From Brevundimonas diminuta (GTDB taxonomy: Bacteria > Pseudomonadota > Alphaproteobacteria > Caulobacterales > Caulobacteraceae), in NCBI RefSeq assembly GCF_022654015.1, contig NZ_CP073063.1, positions 2,418,001 to 2,482,000 on the forward strand: a stretch of DNA of 64,000 nt, written 5' to 3'. The position numbers and the translations under genes were made by a program. Shown piece after piece: positions 19,328 to 27,544 of this stretch (position 1 is the stretch's first letter; each line of letters starts with the position of its first letter). Below the pieces are notes generated by a model. That model was not told the DNA's origin. It was given only the letters and a program-made list of their open reading frames with translations, and did not search any database.

Positions 19328-19609
19328 ATGTCGCTTAAACTGGATGACATTCTGGCCGAGTCCGCGATGACGCCCATCGGCCGGTCGCTCGACGGGCTCG
19401 AACCGCTGGTCTGGAGCCGGGTCGAGACGCTTCGCGGCGAAAGACTGGCCACGCAGGTCCGTCTCGGCGCGGTCGCCGTGGCCCTCGCCACCGGTCTGAC
19501 GGCGGGCGGCGTCGGCGCGGCCGCCGCGCCGAGCCCGCCGGGAGAGATGGCCATCTTCACGGTCGATGCGGGCCTGTCGCCTCTGGTGAGACTGGAAACC
19601 GGGCGGTGA
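19328..19609 (+). CDS. CnrY-like anti-sigma factor (single TM)
   Basis: 93 residues: a cytoplasmic N-terminal helix region (1-45), one membrane helix (about 47-66) and a short periplasmic tail. Size, topology and its place as the first gene of a Y-X-H set match CnrY (about 95 residues), which holds the ECF sigma factor CnrH at the membrane. Its stop overlaps the start of the next gene by four bases. Sequence identity to CnrY is not obvious by eye; the call rests on synteny and architecture. Confidence 0.7.
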   Translation: MSLKLDDILAESAMTPIGRSLDGLEPLVWSRVETLRGERLATQVRLGAVAVALATGLTAGGVGAAAAPSPPGEMAIFTVDAGLSPLVRLETGR

Positions 19610-20046
19610 TGCGCGGCTGGCGCGCGATCGTCCTGACGGCCGTGCTGGCGGCCGTCGCCAGCGGCGCGGGCACCTGGATCAGCGCCAGCTGGGTGCTGAG
19701 CCGGCGCGAGCCGCCGTCCCTGCACGACATCGTGCACCACGATCTCAAGCTGTCGCCTGACCAGTTGACGCGCATCGAGGCGGTCGAGGCCCGGTTCGCA
19801 GCGCGTCGGCCCGCGCTCGAAGCCGATGTCCGCGCGGCCAACCTCGAGCTGGCGCGCGCGATCGAACAGAGCGACGGCGACGGTCCCCCGGTTCAGGCCG
19901 CGGTTGACCATTTCCACGTCGCCATGGGCGCCCTTCAGAAGGAGACGATAGCCCACGTCTTCGAGATGCGGTCGGTGCTGACCCCTGCCCAGGCCGAGGT
20001 CTTCGACGACCGCATCGTGGCGGCTCTCGCGCCCGACGAAGGCTAG
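19606..20046 (+). CDS. CnrX-like periplasmic metal sensor
   Basis: 146 residues, one N-terminal membrane anchor (about 6-30) and a helical-hairpin sensor domain of the CnrX/Spy-like heavy-metal-resistance family. Numbered against Cupriavidus CnrX with a constant offset of minus three, all Ni/Co ligands are present: H39, H43, E60, H116 and M120 (CnrX H42, H46, E63, H119, M123). Metal binding in the periplasm would release the sigma factor from the CnrY-like protein. Confidence 0.85.
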   Translation: MMRGWRAIVLTAVLAAVASGAGTWISASWVLSRREPPSLHDIVHHDLKLSPDQLTRIEAVEARFAARRPALEADVRAANLELARAIEQSDGDGPPVQAAVDHFHVAMGALQKETIAHVFEMRSVLTPAQAEVFDDRIVAALAPDEG

Positions 20047-20054
20047 CGTTCCGG

Positions 20055-20633
20055 GTGGAGAGTCCAGCGAACCTGTCAGCGCGCGCCGCCGGCGGCGATC
20101 GGGCGGCCTTCGGCGCGCTGATGCAGCAGACCAAGACGGCCCTGTTCCGCTTCGTCCGGCGCTATGTCGGCGACGAACAGGATGCGTGGGATCTGTTGCA
20201 GGAGACCTATGCGGCGGCGTGGATCAACATCCGCCGCTATGACCCGACCCGGCCCTTCGAAGCCTGGATCCGGACCATAGCGCTCAACAAATGCCGGGAC
20301 TGGAGCCGCCGCCGGTTCGTCCGACGCCTGATCCGGGGCGACGTCGATCTGGCATCGCCGGAAGCCCTGGCCGTGGCGAACGGCGACGAGCCGGCGGATG
20401 AACGGATGGAGGCCGGCGACCGACTCGCCCGTCTGAACGAGGCGATCAGCCTTTTGCCGCCGCATCTCAAGGCCCCGCTGCTGCTCACCGCGATCGAGGG
20501 GCGCAGCCAGGCGGAAGCGGCCGAAATTCTCGGCGTGACCGTCAAGACGGTGGAGACGCGCGTCGCGCGCGCCCGTCGCAAGCTGTTCGATGTCCTGGGC
20601 GGCGCGGGCGACGTCCCGCCGGCTCCGAAATGA
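20055..20633 (+). CDS. ECF sigma factor, CnrH-like
   Basis: 192 residues (CnrH is 191) from a GTG nine bases after the sensor gene. Region 2 is 'DEQDAWDLLQETYAAAW'; region 4 is 'LPPHLKAPLLLTAIEG' plus the HTH 'SQAEAAEILGVTVKTVETRV'. It would direct RNA polymerase to metal-response promoters once freed from the CnrY/CnrX-like pair. Likely targets are its own operon, the downstream lipoprotein/CopC genes and the divergent DUF2231 group; no promoter consensus could be fixed by eye. Confidence 0.9.
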   Translation: MESPANLSARAAGGDRAAFGALMQQTKTALFRFVRRYVGDEQDAWDLLQETYAAAWINIRRYDPTRPFEAWIRTIALNKCRDWSRRRFVRRLIRGDVDLASPEALAVANGDEPADERMEAGDRLARLNEAISLLPPHLKAPLLLTAIEGRSQAEAAEILGVTVKTVETRVARARRKLFDVLGGAGDVPPAPK

Positions 20634-20741
20634 CGCGGATGAAGGCCGGACGGCGAGGGCTGCGGCGCTCGCCCGCGTAAACCAGTATGAAGGCGTCGAT
20701 GGAAATACCTGACCGTCGCCCTCTTATCAGGAGCTTGCCAC

Positions 20742-21077
20742 ATGAGATTGCCGATCCTCGCCGCGGCCGCGGCGGTCACCCTGGGCGCCTGCCAGCCCGC
20801 CGCCGAGCCTCAACCGGTGGACGCCGAGCCGACGCCGGACGCTTCAGCGATGGCTCCGATGGAAGCCGTGCCGGCCGCAACCCCCGAGTCGACGCCGCCG
20901 CAGGCCGCCACGCCCGCCCCTGCCGCATCAACCCCGGCCGCGCCTCCCAAGGCATCGGCCCCCCGCCCGGCCCCCCGGCCCGCGCCCGCGCCAGAGCCGA
21001 CACCGCCGCCTGCCGATCCGATGGCCGGCCATGACATGTCGAAGATGGACGGCATGACCATGCCGCCCAAACAGTAG
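20742..21077 (+). CDS. Pro/Ala-rich lipoprotein with Met/His tail
   Basis: 111 residues. The lipoprotein signal 'MRLPILAAAAAVTLGAC' is followed by a long low-complexity Pro/Ala linker and a C-terminal 'MAGHDMSKMDGMTM' tail likely to bind copper. The 'GHDMS.M' unit is the same as in the CopB tandem repeats of this window. Shine-Dalgarno CAGGAG lies upstream. It sits between the sigma-factor gene and copC on the same strand. Confidence 0.75.
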   Translation: MRLPILAAAAAVTLGACQPAAEPQPVDAEPTPDASAMAPMEAVPAATPESTPPQAATPAPAASTPAAPPKASAPRPAPRPAPAPEPTPPPADPMAGHDMSKMDGMTMPPKQ

Positions 21078-21102
21078 TTCGCTTGAAGTCCAGGAGTTTT
21101 CG

Positions 21103-21513
21103 ATGAACCGTTCAATACTCGCCACTCTCGCCGCCCTCGCGGCCTTCGCTCCTCTGTCGGCCGCCCAGGCCCAGAGCCAGTCGCATGCCGGCATGTCGGC
21201 GCAGGACCACGCCGCCATGCAGGCGCCGGCCAATGGCGTGGCGACCACTCCGGCGGACAACGCCATGCTGTCCTCCGCCCCGACCACCTTCTCGGCGACT
21301 TTCCCGCACGCCATGGTCCTGACGTCCCTTCGCCTGACCGGCGGACCGTCGAACCAGGCGGTCGATGTGGCCCTGTCAGCGGAGGCTGCACCCGCGGTCA
21401 CGGTCAGCGCCCCGCTTCCGGCCCTCGCGCCCGGCACCTACGCCGCCGCCTGGACCGCGAAGGGCGCCGACGGCCATCAGATGAACGGCGTCGTCCGTTT
21501 CATGGTTCACTGA
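21103..21513 (+). CDS. copC: CopC-domain copper-binding protein
   Basis: 136 residues with a signal peptide ending near 'SAAQA'. A 'HAGMSAQDHAAM' Met/His stretch is followed by the CopC immunoglobulin-like domain ('ATTPADNAMLSSAPTTFSAT', 'LAPGTYAAAWTAKGADGHQM'). It binds copper in the periplasm. It is the last gene before a strong terminator. Two further CopC genes occur in the window (37690 and 43880). Confidence 0.87.
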   Translation: MNRSILATLAALAAFAPLSAAQAQSQSHAGMSAQDHAAMQAPANGVATTPADNAMLSSAPTTFSATFPHAMVLTSLRLTGGPSNQAVDVALSAEAAPAVTVSAPLPALAPGTYAAAWTAKGADGHQMNGVVRFMVH

Positions 21514-21558
21514 GGAGGCGGCCTCCCGCCTCCTGAGGGGCCGAAACCGAAGTGGGGA

Positions 21559-21588
21559 ACGCCGCGCGGCGAGCCGCGCGGCGTTTTT
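21559..21588 (+). terminator. intrinsic terminator after copC
   Basis: ACGCCGCGCGGC (21559-21570) and GCCGCGCGGCGT (21573-21584) form a perfect 12-bp stem with a two-base gap, followed by a T-run. It ends the sigma-factor/lipoprotein/copC transcript. Confidence 0.9.
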
Positions 21589-21673
21589 CTTGCGCGATCG
21601 GATCGTCGATCTGGCGCACCTCGATCGCGGGCGGCTTAAAAGCGACGCGGCGGTATCCCGCACGCCGAACCCT

Positions 21674-22435
21674 TCATTCACGCTGAGTGTGAAGCGCAGG
21701 CAGACAACGCGCCAGGCCCGTCAAGGTCCTGACCACCACGTCGGCGTCGCTGCGACGGAGTTCGGCCTCAAGGGCCCGTTCCGGATCATACAGCACGGTC
21801 CGACAGCCCAGAGCCTTGGCCGGACGGATGTCCCATTCGAGGCTGTCGCCGATCACGCAGACCTCGGGGGCCTCGACGGCCAGGGCGGCGAACGCACGCC
21901 TGAACGCGTCGGGAAAGGGCTTTCCCACGCCGACTTCGCCCTCGATCTGAATGTGATCGAAATACGGTTCGAGACCGAACCGTTCGATCTTGGCGCGCTG
22001 CAACGGTCCGGCGCCGTTGGTGAGAAGCGCGAGGCGATAGCCCGCGTCGCGCAAGTCGAGCAGCAGGGCCTCAGCCCCCGCCTCGAGCCGCATCTCTTCG
22101 TCCCGCCGCCGGCTGAAGGCGTCGGCGAGGCTCGAGACCGTTTCGCAAGCCGGTGCGGGATGGCCTTCCCGAAGCAGGGTCTCGAAGGCCGCTGTCGCGA
22201 TGAGGCGCCGCGCGTGTCGTGGGTCGGCGCGACCCAACTCATGACACCGCGGGTCGCGCCAGAACGCCTGCCCGGCCCGCGTGAGCGCCTGCGCCGCGAT
22301 ATCCGGGGCGAGGCCGCCCAGCTCGGCTTGCATCATCAAGCAGACGCTCCGCCAGGCCAGATCCGGCCGGCGGTAGGCCGAGAGCAGGGTGTCGTCGAGG
22401 TCGATGACCACGGCCGAGAGGGGCCGCGGCCTCAC
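21674..22435 (-). CDS. HAD-superfamily hydrolase
   Basis: 253 residues. Motif I is 'VVIDLDDTLL' (D11 and D13), motif II is in 'LALLTNGAG', motif III is the Lys in 'GVGKPFPDAF', and motif IV is 'VIGDSLEWD'. This is the full set for a phosphatase or phosphonatase-type HAD enzyme in the cytoplasm. The substrate is unknown. It follows copB on the minus strand after 115 bases but has no obvious link to copper. Confidence 0.9.
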   Translation of the reverse strand: MRPRPLSAVVIDLDDTLLSAYRRPDLAWRSVCLMMQAELGGLAPDIAAQALTRAGQAFWRDPRCHELGRADPRHARRLIATAAFETLLREGHPAPACETVSSLADAFSRRRDEEMRLEAGAEALLLDLRDAGYRLALLTNGAGPLQRAKIERFGLEPYFDHIQIEGEVGVGKPFPDAFRRAFAALAVEAPEVCVIGDSLEWDIRPAKALGCRTVLYDPERALEAELRRSDADVVVRTLTGLARCLPALHTQRE

Positions 22436-22550
22436 CGAGACCTCCCCGTCCTTTCCAGCCGCCGAGACCGGGGACGCCGCGCCTCGGCGACGATCCGCGA
22501 CCGCCTATCGGGGCCAAGGATCAGACGAGGCCCGCCGCCGCCGACCTTCG

Positions 22551-24074
22551 CTAGAACCACGTCCGGATGCCGACGACGAGGCGCGTGTCTTCCGAGCTTC
22601 GCCCATCGGCTTCGAGGAAGTCCGCCGTATTCCCGAAGCTCTTGGTCCATTCCAGGCCGACATAGGGGGCGAACTCCTTGTGGAATTCGTACCGCAGCCG
22701 AGCCCCGATCTGGAGCGACGTCAGGCCGGATCCAATCCGGAGCTCGGGGATGTCCTCGGCCGACAGCACGACTTCAGCGCGAGGCTGCACGATCCAGCGG
22801 TTGGTGATCCGCTGATCGTATTCGGCCTCCGCCCTCGCCGTGAGTTCACCCTTGTTGGAGAGGAAGGCCGCCGCATCGACCTCGAACCAGTAAGGCGCGA
22901 GGCCCTGAACGCCCACGACCAGATCGGTTCGATCGCCCTCCGGACGGTAGGTCTGTCGCAGACCCGTCTGGAAGTCGAAGAAGGGCCGGAACGCCCGGCT
23001 GTAAAGGGCCTGGATCTCGGCTTCCTCGACCTCGCCGTCGAAGTCGCCCTCGACTTCCGACTTCCACCAGAAGCGGTTGATGTCGCCGCCGGTCCAGCCC
23101 TGCGCGTCCAGCGCGTAGCCTTCTTCGCCGTCTCCGAAACTCGCTTCGAGCTGGTCGATGATCACCGCGGTGGTCCGCACGTCGCCATTCTCGACGCGAA
23201 GCTGTTCGCGGGCCGCCGCCATCTCCGCGGGATCGAACAGGGTATCGGCGGCGTGAGCGGGGCCGCTGGTCGCCCCGGGCGGAACGGGCATTTCCGGAGG
23301 GCGTCCCGGGTTGTCCGCGCTGGTCGGCACGTCGGGCGGCATCGCCATGGCCGACATGTCATGACCCGGGGGCATCTGCCCCATGGTCGACATGTCATGT
23401 CCCGCCGGCATGGCCGACGCGGGCGCGGTCTGCCGCATCGTTGACATGTCGTGCCCGGCGTGGGGATCCGGCTGACCGGCGGCGGCCGGCTGTTGGCCGG
23501 CCTGCATGGTCAACATGTCATGTCCCGCCGGCATGGTCGGCGCGGGCGCGGTCTGCCGCATCGTCGACATGTCGTGCCCGGCGTGGGGATTCGGCTGACC
23601 GGCGCCGGCCGGCTGTTGGCCGCTCTGCATGGTCGACATGTCATGTCCCGCCGGCATGGCCGGCGCGGGCGCGGTCTGCCGCATCGTCGACATGTCGTGC
23701 CCGGCGTGGGGATCCGGCTGACCGGCGGCGGCCGGCTGTTGGCCGCTCTGCATGGTCGACATGTCATGTCCCGCCGGCATGGTCGGCGCGGGCGCGGTCT
23801 GGCCCATCGTCGACATGTCGTGCCCGGCGTGGGGGTCCGCCGACGCCGGCGCGCGCTCGGGCACGGCGCCGGTTGGGCAGGCCGGCGCCCCGAGCGTTCC
23901 GACGCGGGAGGGATCCGCCGTCGGCGCGCCGCGCCGGACGCAACCGGCGGGCAGCTGGACGGCGGGCTGGACGGCGTTAGCCGCCGCGCCGTGCCCGGCG
24001 TGGCTCTGGGCGAACACCGGGCCGGCCGAGGCCGCGAGGAGCAGAGGGACGAGACCCACAGACCGACGGATCAT
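22551..24074 (-). CDS. copB: CopB outer-membrane copper-resistance protein with 41-residue Met/His repeats
   Basis: 507 residues. A signal peptide (1-22) precedes a long region (81-250) of tandem 41-residue repeats holding 'PHAGHDMSTM' and 'MPAGHDMSTMQ', about fifteen potential Cu(I)-binding HxM units. The C-terminal 220 residues are the CopB beta-barrel ('QGLAPYWFEVDAAAFLS', 'EYDQRITNRWIVQPR', 'APYVGLEWTKSFGNTADF'), ending in Trp-Phe as outer-membrane proteins do. It sequesters or exports copper at the outer membrane. The repeat region is much longer than in ordinary CopB. It overlaps copA by four bases. Confidence 0.92.
   Translation of the reverse strand: MIRRSVGLVPLLLAASAGPVFAQSHAGHGAAANAVQPAVQLPAGCVRRGAPTADPSRVGTLGAPACPTGAVPERAPASADPHAGHDMSTMGQTAPAPTMPAGHDMSTMQSGQQPAAAGQPDPHAGHDMSTMRQTAPAPAMPAGHDMSTMQSGQQPAGAGQPNPHAGHDMSTMRQTAPAPTMPAGHDMLTMQAGQQPAAAGQPDPHAGHDMSTMRQTAPASAMPAGHDMSTMGQMPPGHDMSAMAMPPDVPTSADNPGRPPEMPVPPGATSGPAHAADTLFDPAEMAAAREQLRVENGDVRTTAVIIDQLEASFGDGEEGYALDAQGWTGGDINRFWWKSEVEGDFDGEVEEAEIQALYSRAFRPFFDFQTGLRQTYRPEGDRTDLVVGVQGLAPYWFEVDAAAFLSNKGELTARAEAEYDQRITNRWIVQPRAEVVLSAEDIPELRIGSGLTSLQIGARLRYEFHKEFAPYVGLEWTKSFGNTADFLEADGRSSEDTRLVVGIRTWF
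23345..23834 (-). repeat. 123-bp tandem repeat inside copB, about 3.7 units
   Basis: Units of 123 bp (41 codons) start at 23834, 23711 and 23588, with a partial fourth from 23465. Units differ at a few codons (for example Ser/Met swaps and Asp/Asn at the unit end), so the array is near-identical and prone to unequal recombination. It is coding, not a CRISPR. Confidence 0.9.
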
Positions 24075-25933
24075 GACGAAGCTCCTGCCATCGGGCGGAC
24101 GGTGACGACGTTGAACATGCCCGCGTGCATGTGCATCAGCATGTGACAGTGGAAGGCCCAGTCCCCGGGATTGTCGGCGGTCAGGTCAAAGGTGACCTTG
24201 CCGCCGGGGAGAACGTTGACCGTATGCTTCAGCGGTTGGTGGCCCGCCGGTCCGCCGGTCACCAGTTCGAAGAAGTGGCCGTGCAGGTGGATGGGGTGGG
24301 CCATCATGGTGTCGTTGACCAGGGTCACCCTCACCCGCTCGTTCCGCTCAAAGCGGATCGGCTCGACCAGTTCGCTGAACTTTCTTCCGTCGAAGCCCCA
24401 CATGAACCGCTCCATGTTGCCGGTCAGGTGGATCTCCATGGTCCGCGATGGGGGACGCTGGTCCTTGTTGGGCGTCAGCGAGACCAGGTCGGTGTAGACC
24501 AGCACGCGGTGGGGTACGTCGGCCAGTCCCGTCGGGCGCTCGCCCATGCGGTTGGCCGGCGCCATGGCGATGGCGTCCACGCCGACCCCCACCGCCATGT
24601 CCGGCGGCGCGTTGGCGGGATCGCGCATGCTCATGCCGGCCATGGAGCCGTGGTCCATCCCGGTCATCGCACCCGTGGACTGGGTCGCCATGGCGCCGTG
24701 ATCCATCCCGGCCATGGCGCCGCCGGAGGCGCCGGTCATGGCGCCATGATCCATCCCCGCCATGGCGCCGCCCGGCTGGCCTCCCATCGAGCCGTGGTCC
24801 ATGCCGCCCATGCCGCCCATGTCCCCCATGCCCATGTCCTTCATGGTCAGGTTTGGAACCTCGCGGAGCGGCGGAACCTCGGCGGTCATCCCCAGGCGCG
24901 GAGCAAGGGTCGCCCGCCCCATGCCGGAACGGTCGATGGCCTCGGATACGATGGTGTAGGCCCGGTCTTCGGTCGGTCGGACGATGACGTCATAGGTCTC
25001 GGCGACGGAGATCTGGAACTCGTCGGTCTCGACCGGACGCACGTTCTCGCCGTCGGCCTGGACCACCGTCATCGGCAGGCCGGGGATGCGGACGTTGAAG
25101 ATCGACATGGCCGAGGCGTTGATGATGCGCAGCCGCACCCGTTCGCCGGGTCGGAACAGGCCGGTCCAGTTCTCCTGCGGGCCGTGTCCATTGATCAGAT
25201 AGGTGTAGGTCGTCCCATTCACGTCGAGGATGTCGCGCGGGTCCATCCGCATCTGGCCCCACATGCGCCGTTCCTCCAGGCTCATGCGGTCCTCGCCGGA
25301 GAAGAGGCCCGCCAGGGTCGTGCGCTGCCGGTTGAAGTAGCCGGGGCTCTTCTTCAGCTTGTCGAGGATTTCGTGCGGATGCATGAAACTCCAGTCCGAC
25401 AGGACCAGCACATGCTCGCGGTCGTAGGCGACCGGATCGGCACCGGCCGGATCGATGACGATCGGCCCGTAATGGCCGAGCGCCTCCTGCAGGCCGGAGT
25501 GGCTGTGGTACCAGAAGGTGCCGGACTGCCTGATCGGAAACTCATAGACGAAGGTCTCGCGCGGCTTAATGCCTGGGAAGCTGATCCCGGGCACCCCGTC
25601 CATCTGGAAGGGCAGGAGAATCCCATGCCAGTGGATCGAGGTGTCTTCGTCCAGGGTGTTCGTCACCGCCAGACGGGCGTTCTGGCCTTCACGCAGCCGC
25701 AACACCGGCGCCGGCAGCACGCCGTTGATGGTCGTGGCGGTCGCGGTGCGCCCGTTCACGGTGAAGGGTGTCTGACCGATGGTCAGATCGATATTCGGCC
25801 CAGTCAGGGTAGGCAGGTCCGACCGCAGCCCCGGCGAGCCCGTCTGCGCCCAGGCGGGCATCAGGCCCTGCAAGGCGGCGAGACCGCCGCCCGCGACGGC
25901 GCCGCGCAGCAGCAGTCGACGATCCAGCTTCAT
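24071..25933 (-). CDS. copA: CopA multicopper oxidase of the copper-resistance type
   Basis: 620 residues with a Tat-type signal (MKLDRRLLLRGAVAGG). The four copper-ligand motifs are all present: 'SIHWHG', 'FWYHSHSG', 'HPIHLHGHFFELV' and 'HCHMLMHMHAGMF'. Between cupredoxin domains 2 and 3 is a Met-rich insert repeating 'GAMAGMDHGAM' about four times, typical of Cu(I)-oxidizing CopA/PcoA. It oxidizes periplasmic Cu(I) to the less harmful Cu(II) and works with CopB, whose start overlaps its stop. Confidence 0.95.
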   Translation of the reverse strand: MKLDRRLLLRGAVAGGGLAALQGLMPAWAQTGSPGLRSDLPTLTGPNIDLTIGQTPFTVNGRTATATTINGVLPAPVLRLREGQNARLAVTNTLDEDTSIHWHGILLPFQMDGVPGISFPGIKPRETFVYEFPIRQSGTFWYHSHSGLQEALGHYGPIVIDPAGADPVAYDREHVLVLSDWSFMHPHEILDKLKKSPGYFNRQRTTLAGLFSGEDRMSLEERRMWGQMRMDPRDILDVNGTTYTYLINGHGPQENWTGLFRPGERVRLRIINASAMSIFNVRIPGLPMTVVQADGENVRPVETDEFQISVAETYDVIVRPTEDRAYTIVSEAIDRSGMGRATLAPRLGMTAEVPPLREVPNLTMKDMGMGDMGGMGGMDHGSMGGQPGGAMAGMDHGAMTGASGGAMAGMDHGAMATQSTGAMTGMDHGSMAGMSMRDPANAPPDMAVGVGVDAIAMAPANRMGERPTGLADVPHRVLVYTDLVSLTPNKDQRPPSRTMEIHLTGNMERFMWGFDGRKFSELVEPIRFERNERVRVTLVNDTMMAHPIHLHGHFFELVTGGPAGHQPLKHTVNVLPGGKVTFDLTADNPGDWAFHCHMLMHMHAGMFNVVTVRPMAGASS

Positions 25934-26070
25934 AAGATACTCCTCAAAGTCAGAACCGCGCCTCGGCGAGGCGACGATCTATATGGTTTTACGCAGGCGA
26001 CCCGGTCGGCCCTCGCGACACGCTGCCGCAGAGCCGACCGGGCCGGAAACTCCCGTCGCCTGGCGCTGGA

Positions 26071-26541
26071 TCAGCGCCTCGCCAGGATGGCTTTCATCTG
26101 GGCGATCTCCCTCTCCTGGGAGCTGACGATCTCCTCGCACAGACCCAGCACTTCCGGATCCGTCAGCGATGCCTGCTGACACATCAGGATGGCGCCGGAA
26201 TGGTGCGGGATCATCGATTTCAAGAACTCGGTGTCGCCCACCGCCGCCTGGGTCCGCATGCCGTAAAAGCTCACCGCGAACACCAGGGCGGCGGCTCCGC
26301 CGATCAGAAGGTTAGTCCGTTTCGACGGATACATCGATCGCATAAAGATCAGCATGAGGATCGCCATCGGCGAAACCATCATCAGCGTCATGTAGACGTT
26401 GTTGAGGTTGAAGTAGAAGTGATTGAGGGACGCGATCATCGTGTACATCACCAGGTACATGATGATGAAATCCAGAACGAGTTCGAAGCCGAACGAACGG
26501 TAGCTCCCCTTCATCGAATCCATCGTCTTCATCTTTTCCAT
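26071..26541 (-). CDS. membrane-anchored DUF305 protein
   Basis: 156 residues from ATG 26541, chosen because AAAGGAG lies eight bases upstream (an in-frame ATG at 26562 lacks one). Three membrane helices (about 20-95) precede the DUF305 helix bundle with 'KSMIPHHSGAILMCQQASL' and 'SSQEREIAQMKAIL'. The family is common beside copA/copB and probably binds metal on the periplasmic face. Confidence 0.87.
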   Translation of the reverse strand: MEKMKTMDSMKGSYRSFGFELVLDFIIMYLVMYTMIASLNHFYFNLNNVYMTLMMVSPMAILMLIFMRSMYPSKRTNLLIGGAAALVFAVSFYGMRTQAAVGDTEFLKSMIPHHSGAILMCQQASLTDPEVLGLCEEIVSSQEREIAQMKAILARR

Positions 26542-26590
26542 CGATCGCTCCTTTCGCGACAACGCTCTTCAATCACATTCCGATCGCCAA

Positions 26591-27271
26591 TCAGGCAGCG
26601 CCGGCCGGATGGGAGTCCAGCCAGGCGCGCAACTCGGCGATGTCGGCGGTCTGCATCTCGATCGTTTTCTGCGCCATGCGCCGGATGTCGGCGTCCTGAC
26701 TTTCGCGCAACACCACCTGGGCCATGTCGAGGGCGCCCTGGTGATGCGCAATCATCTTGCGAGCCCAGGTCTGGTCCGTGTCGGCCCCGGTCGCGGCCAT
26801 CATGGCGTCCTTCATCTTGGCCTCGGCCGTCGCGTATGGATTTTCCGCGCTTCCGCCCGGAGCCGCCGCGCCGGCGGCGGCGCCCACGTTCGTTTCAAGC
26901 CAGCGCCGCAGCTCGGCGATATCGCCGGTCTGCATCTCGATGGTCTTCTGGGCCATGCGACGGATATCCGCGTCCTGTGTGTCCCTCAGCACGATCTCGG
27001 ACATGTCCAGCGCGCCCTGGTGGTGAGAGATCATCTTGCGGGCCCATGTCTCGCCCGCATCCGCGCCCATGGCGGACATCATGGCCTCGTGCATCTTGGC
27101 CTCGGCGGCGGAGAACGGAGGCTGCGCCATGGCCATCGGCTCCTGCGTCTGAGCCGAGGCTTCGGCCTCCGTGTTCGGCGGCGGTTCCGCCGCCGGGCTG
27201 CAGGCCGCCAGAACGAGAGCGGAACAGCCGGCGACCAGGAGAGACGTGTGGGTGAAAGTCGGGGTGAGCAT
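26591..27271 (-). CDS. lipoprotein with two tandem DUF305 domains
   Basis: 226 residues from ATG 27271. The lipoprotein signal 'SLLVAGCSALVLAAC' has a lipobox cysteine. Two nearly identical DUF305 halves follow: 'WARKMISHHQGALDMSEIVL' and 'WARKMIAHHQGALDMAQVVL', each ending 'RRMAQKTIEMQT.DIAELR'. The domain has been duplicated in the gene, linked by an Ala/Gly-rich segment. It is likely a metal-binding bundle at the periplasmic membrane surface. Confidence 0.87.
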   Translation of the reverse strand: MLTPTFTHTSLLVAGCSALVLAACSPAAEPPPNTEAEASAQTQEPMAMAQPPFSAAEAKMHEAMMSAMGADAGETWARKMISHHQGALDMSEIVLRDTQDADIRRMAQKTIEMQTGDIAELRRWLETNVGAAAGAAAPGGSAENPYATAEAKMKDAMMAATGADTDQTWARKMIAHHQGALDMAQVVLRESQDADIRRMAQKTIEMQTADIAELRAWLDSHPAGAA

Positions 27272-27544
27272 AGGGAGTCTCCGCTTGAGGGGGTCGCCGG
27301 CGGATCGCCGGACGGCCAGACGATCGATGCGTCCGACAACGTTGCGGCGGGTGCGAGTTTGGTCCCTTGCCCCGACTGCCCACGCCGGACATCGTCCAGC
27401 GTAATCCGGCCCCGGAGCCACGGTTCCGCCGTGATTAAATATTCCCGAACGCCGTTGGATCAGGCGAGGGATCGGTCGCCGGAATGCGTATTGGCGCCCG
27501 CCGCGGCTCTCGTCTGCGACGGCCTTCTGGCCATGGGACGTCCA

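Noticed and set aside
23345..23834. CRISPR-like periodic repeat
   Set aside because: Period 123 bp, contiguous and in frame within copB; no spacers, no cas genes.
24125..26179. Long plus-strand open frame opposite the multicopper oxidase
   Set aside because: His/Gly/Arg-rich antisense of copA with no family resemblance or start signal.
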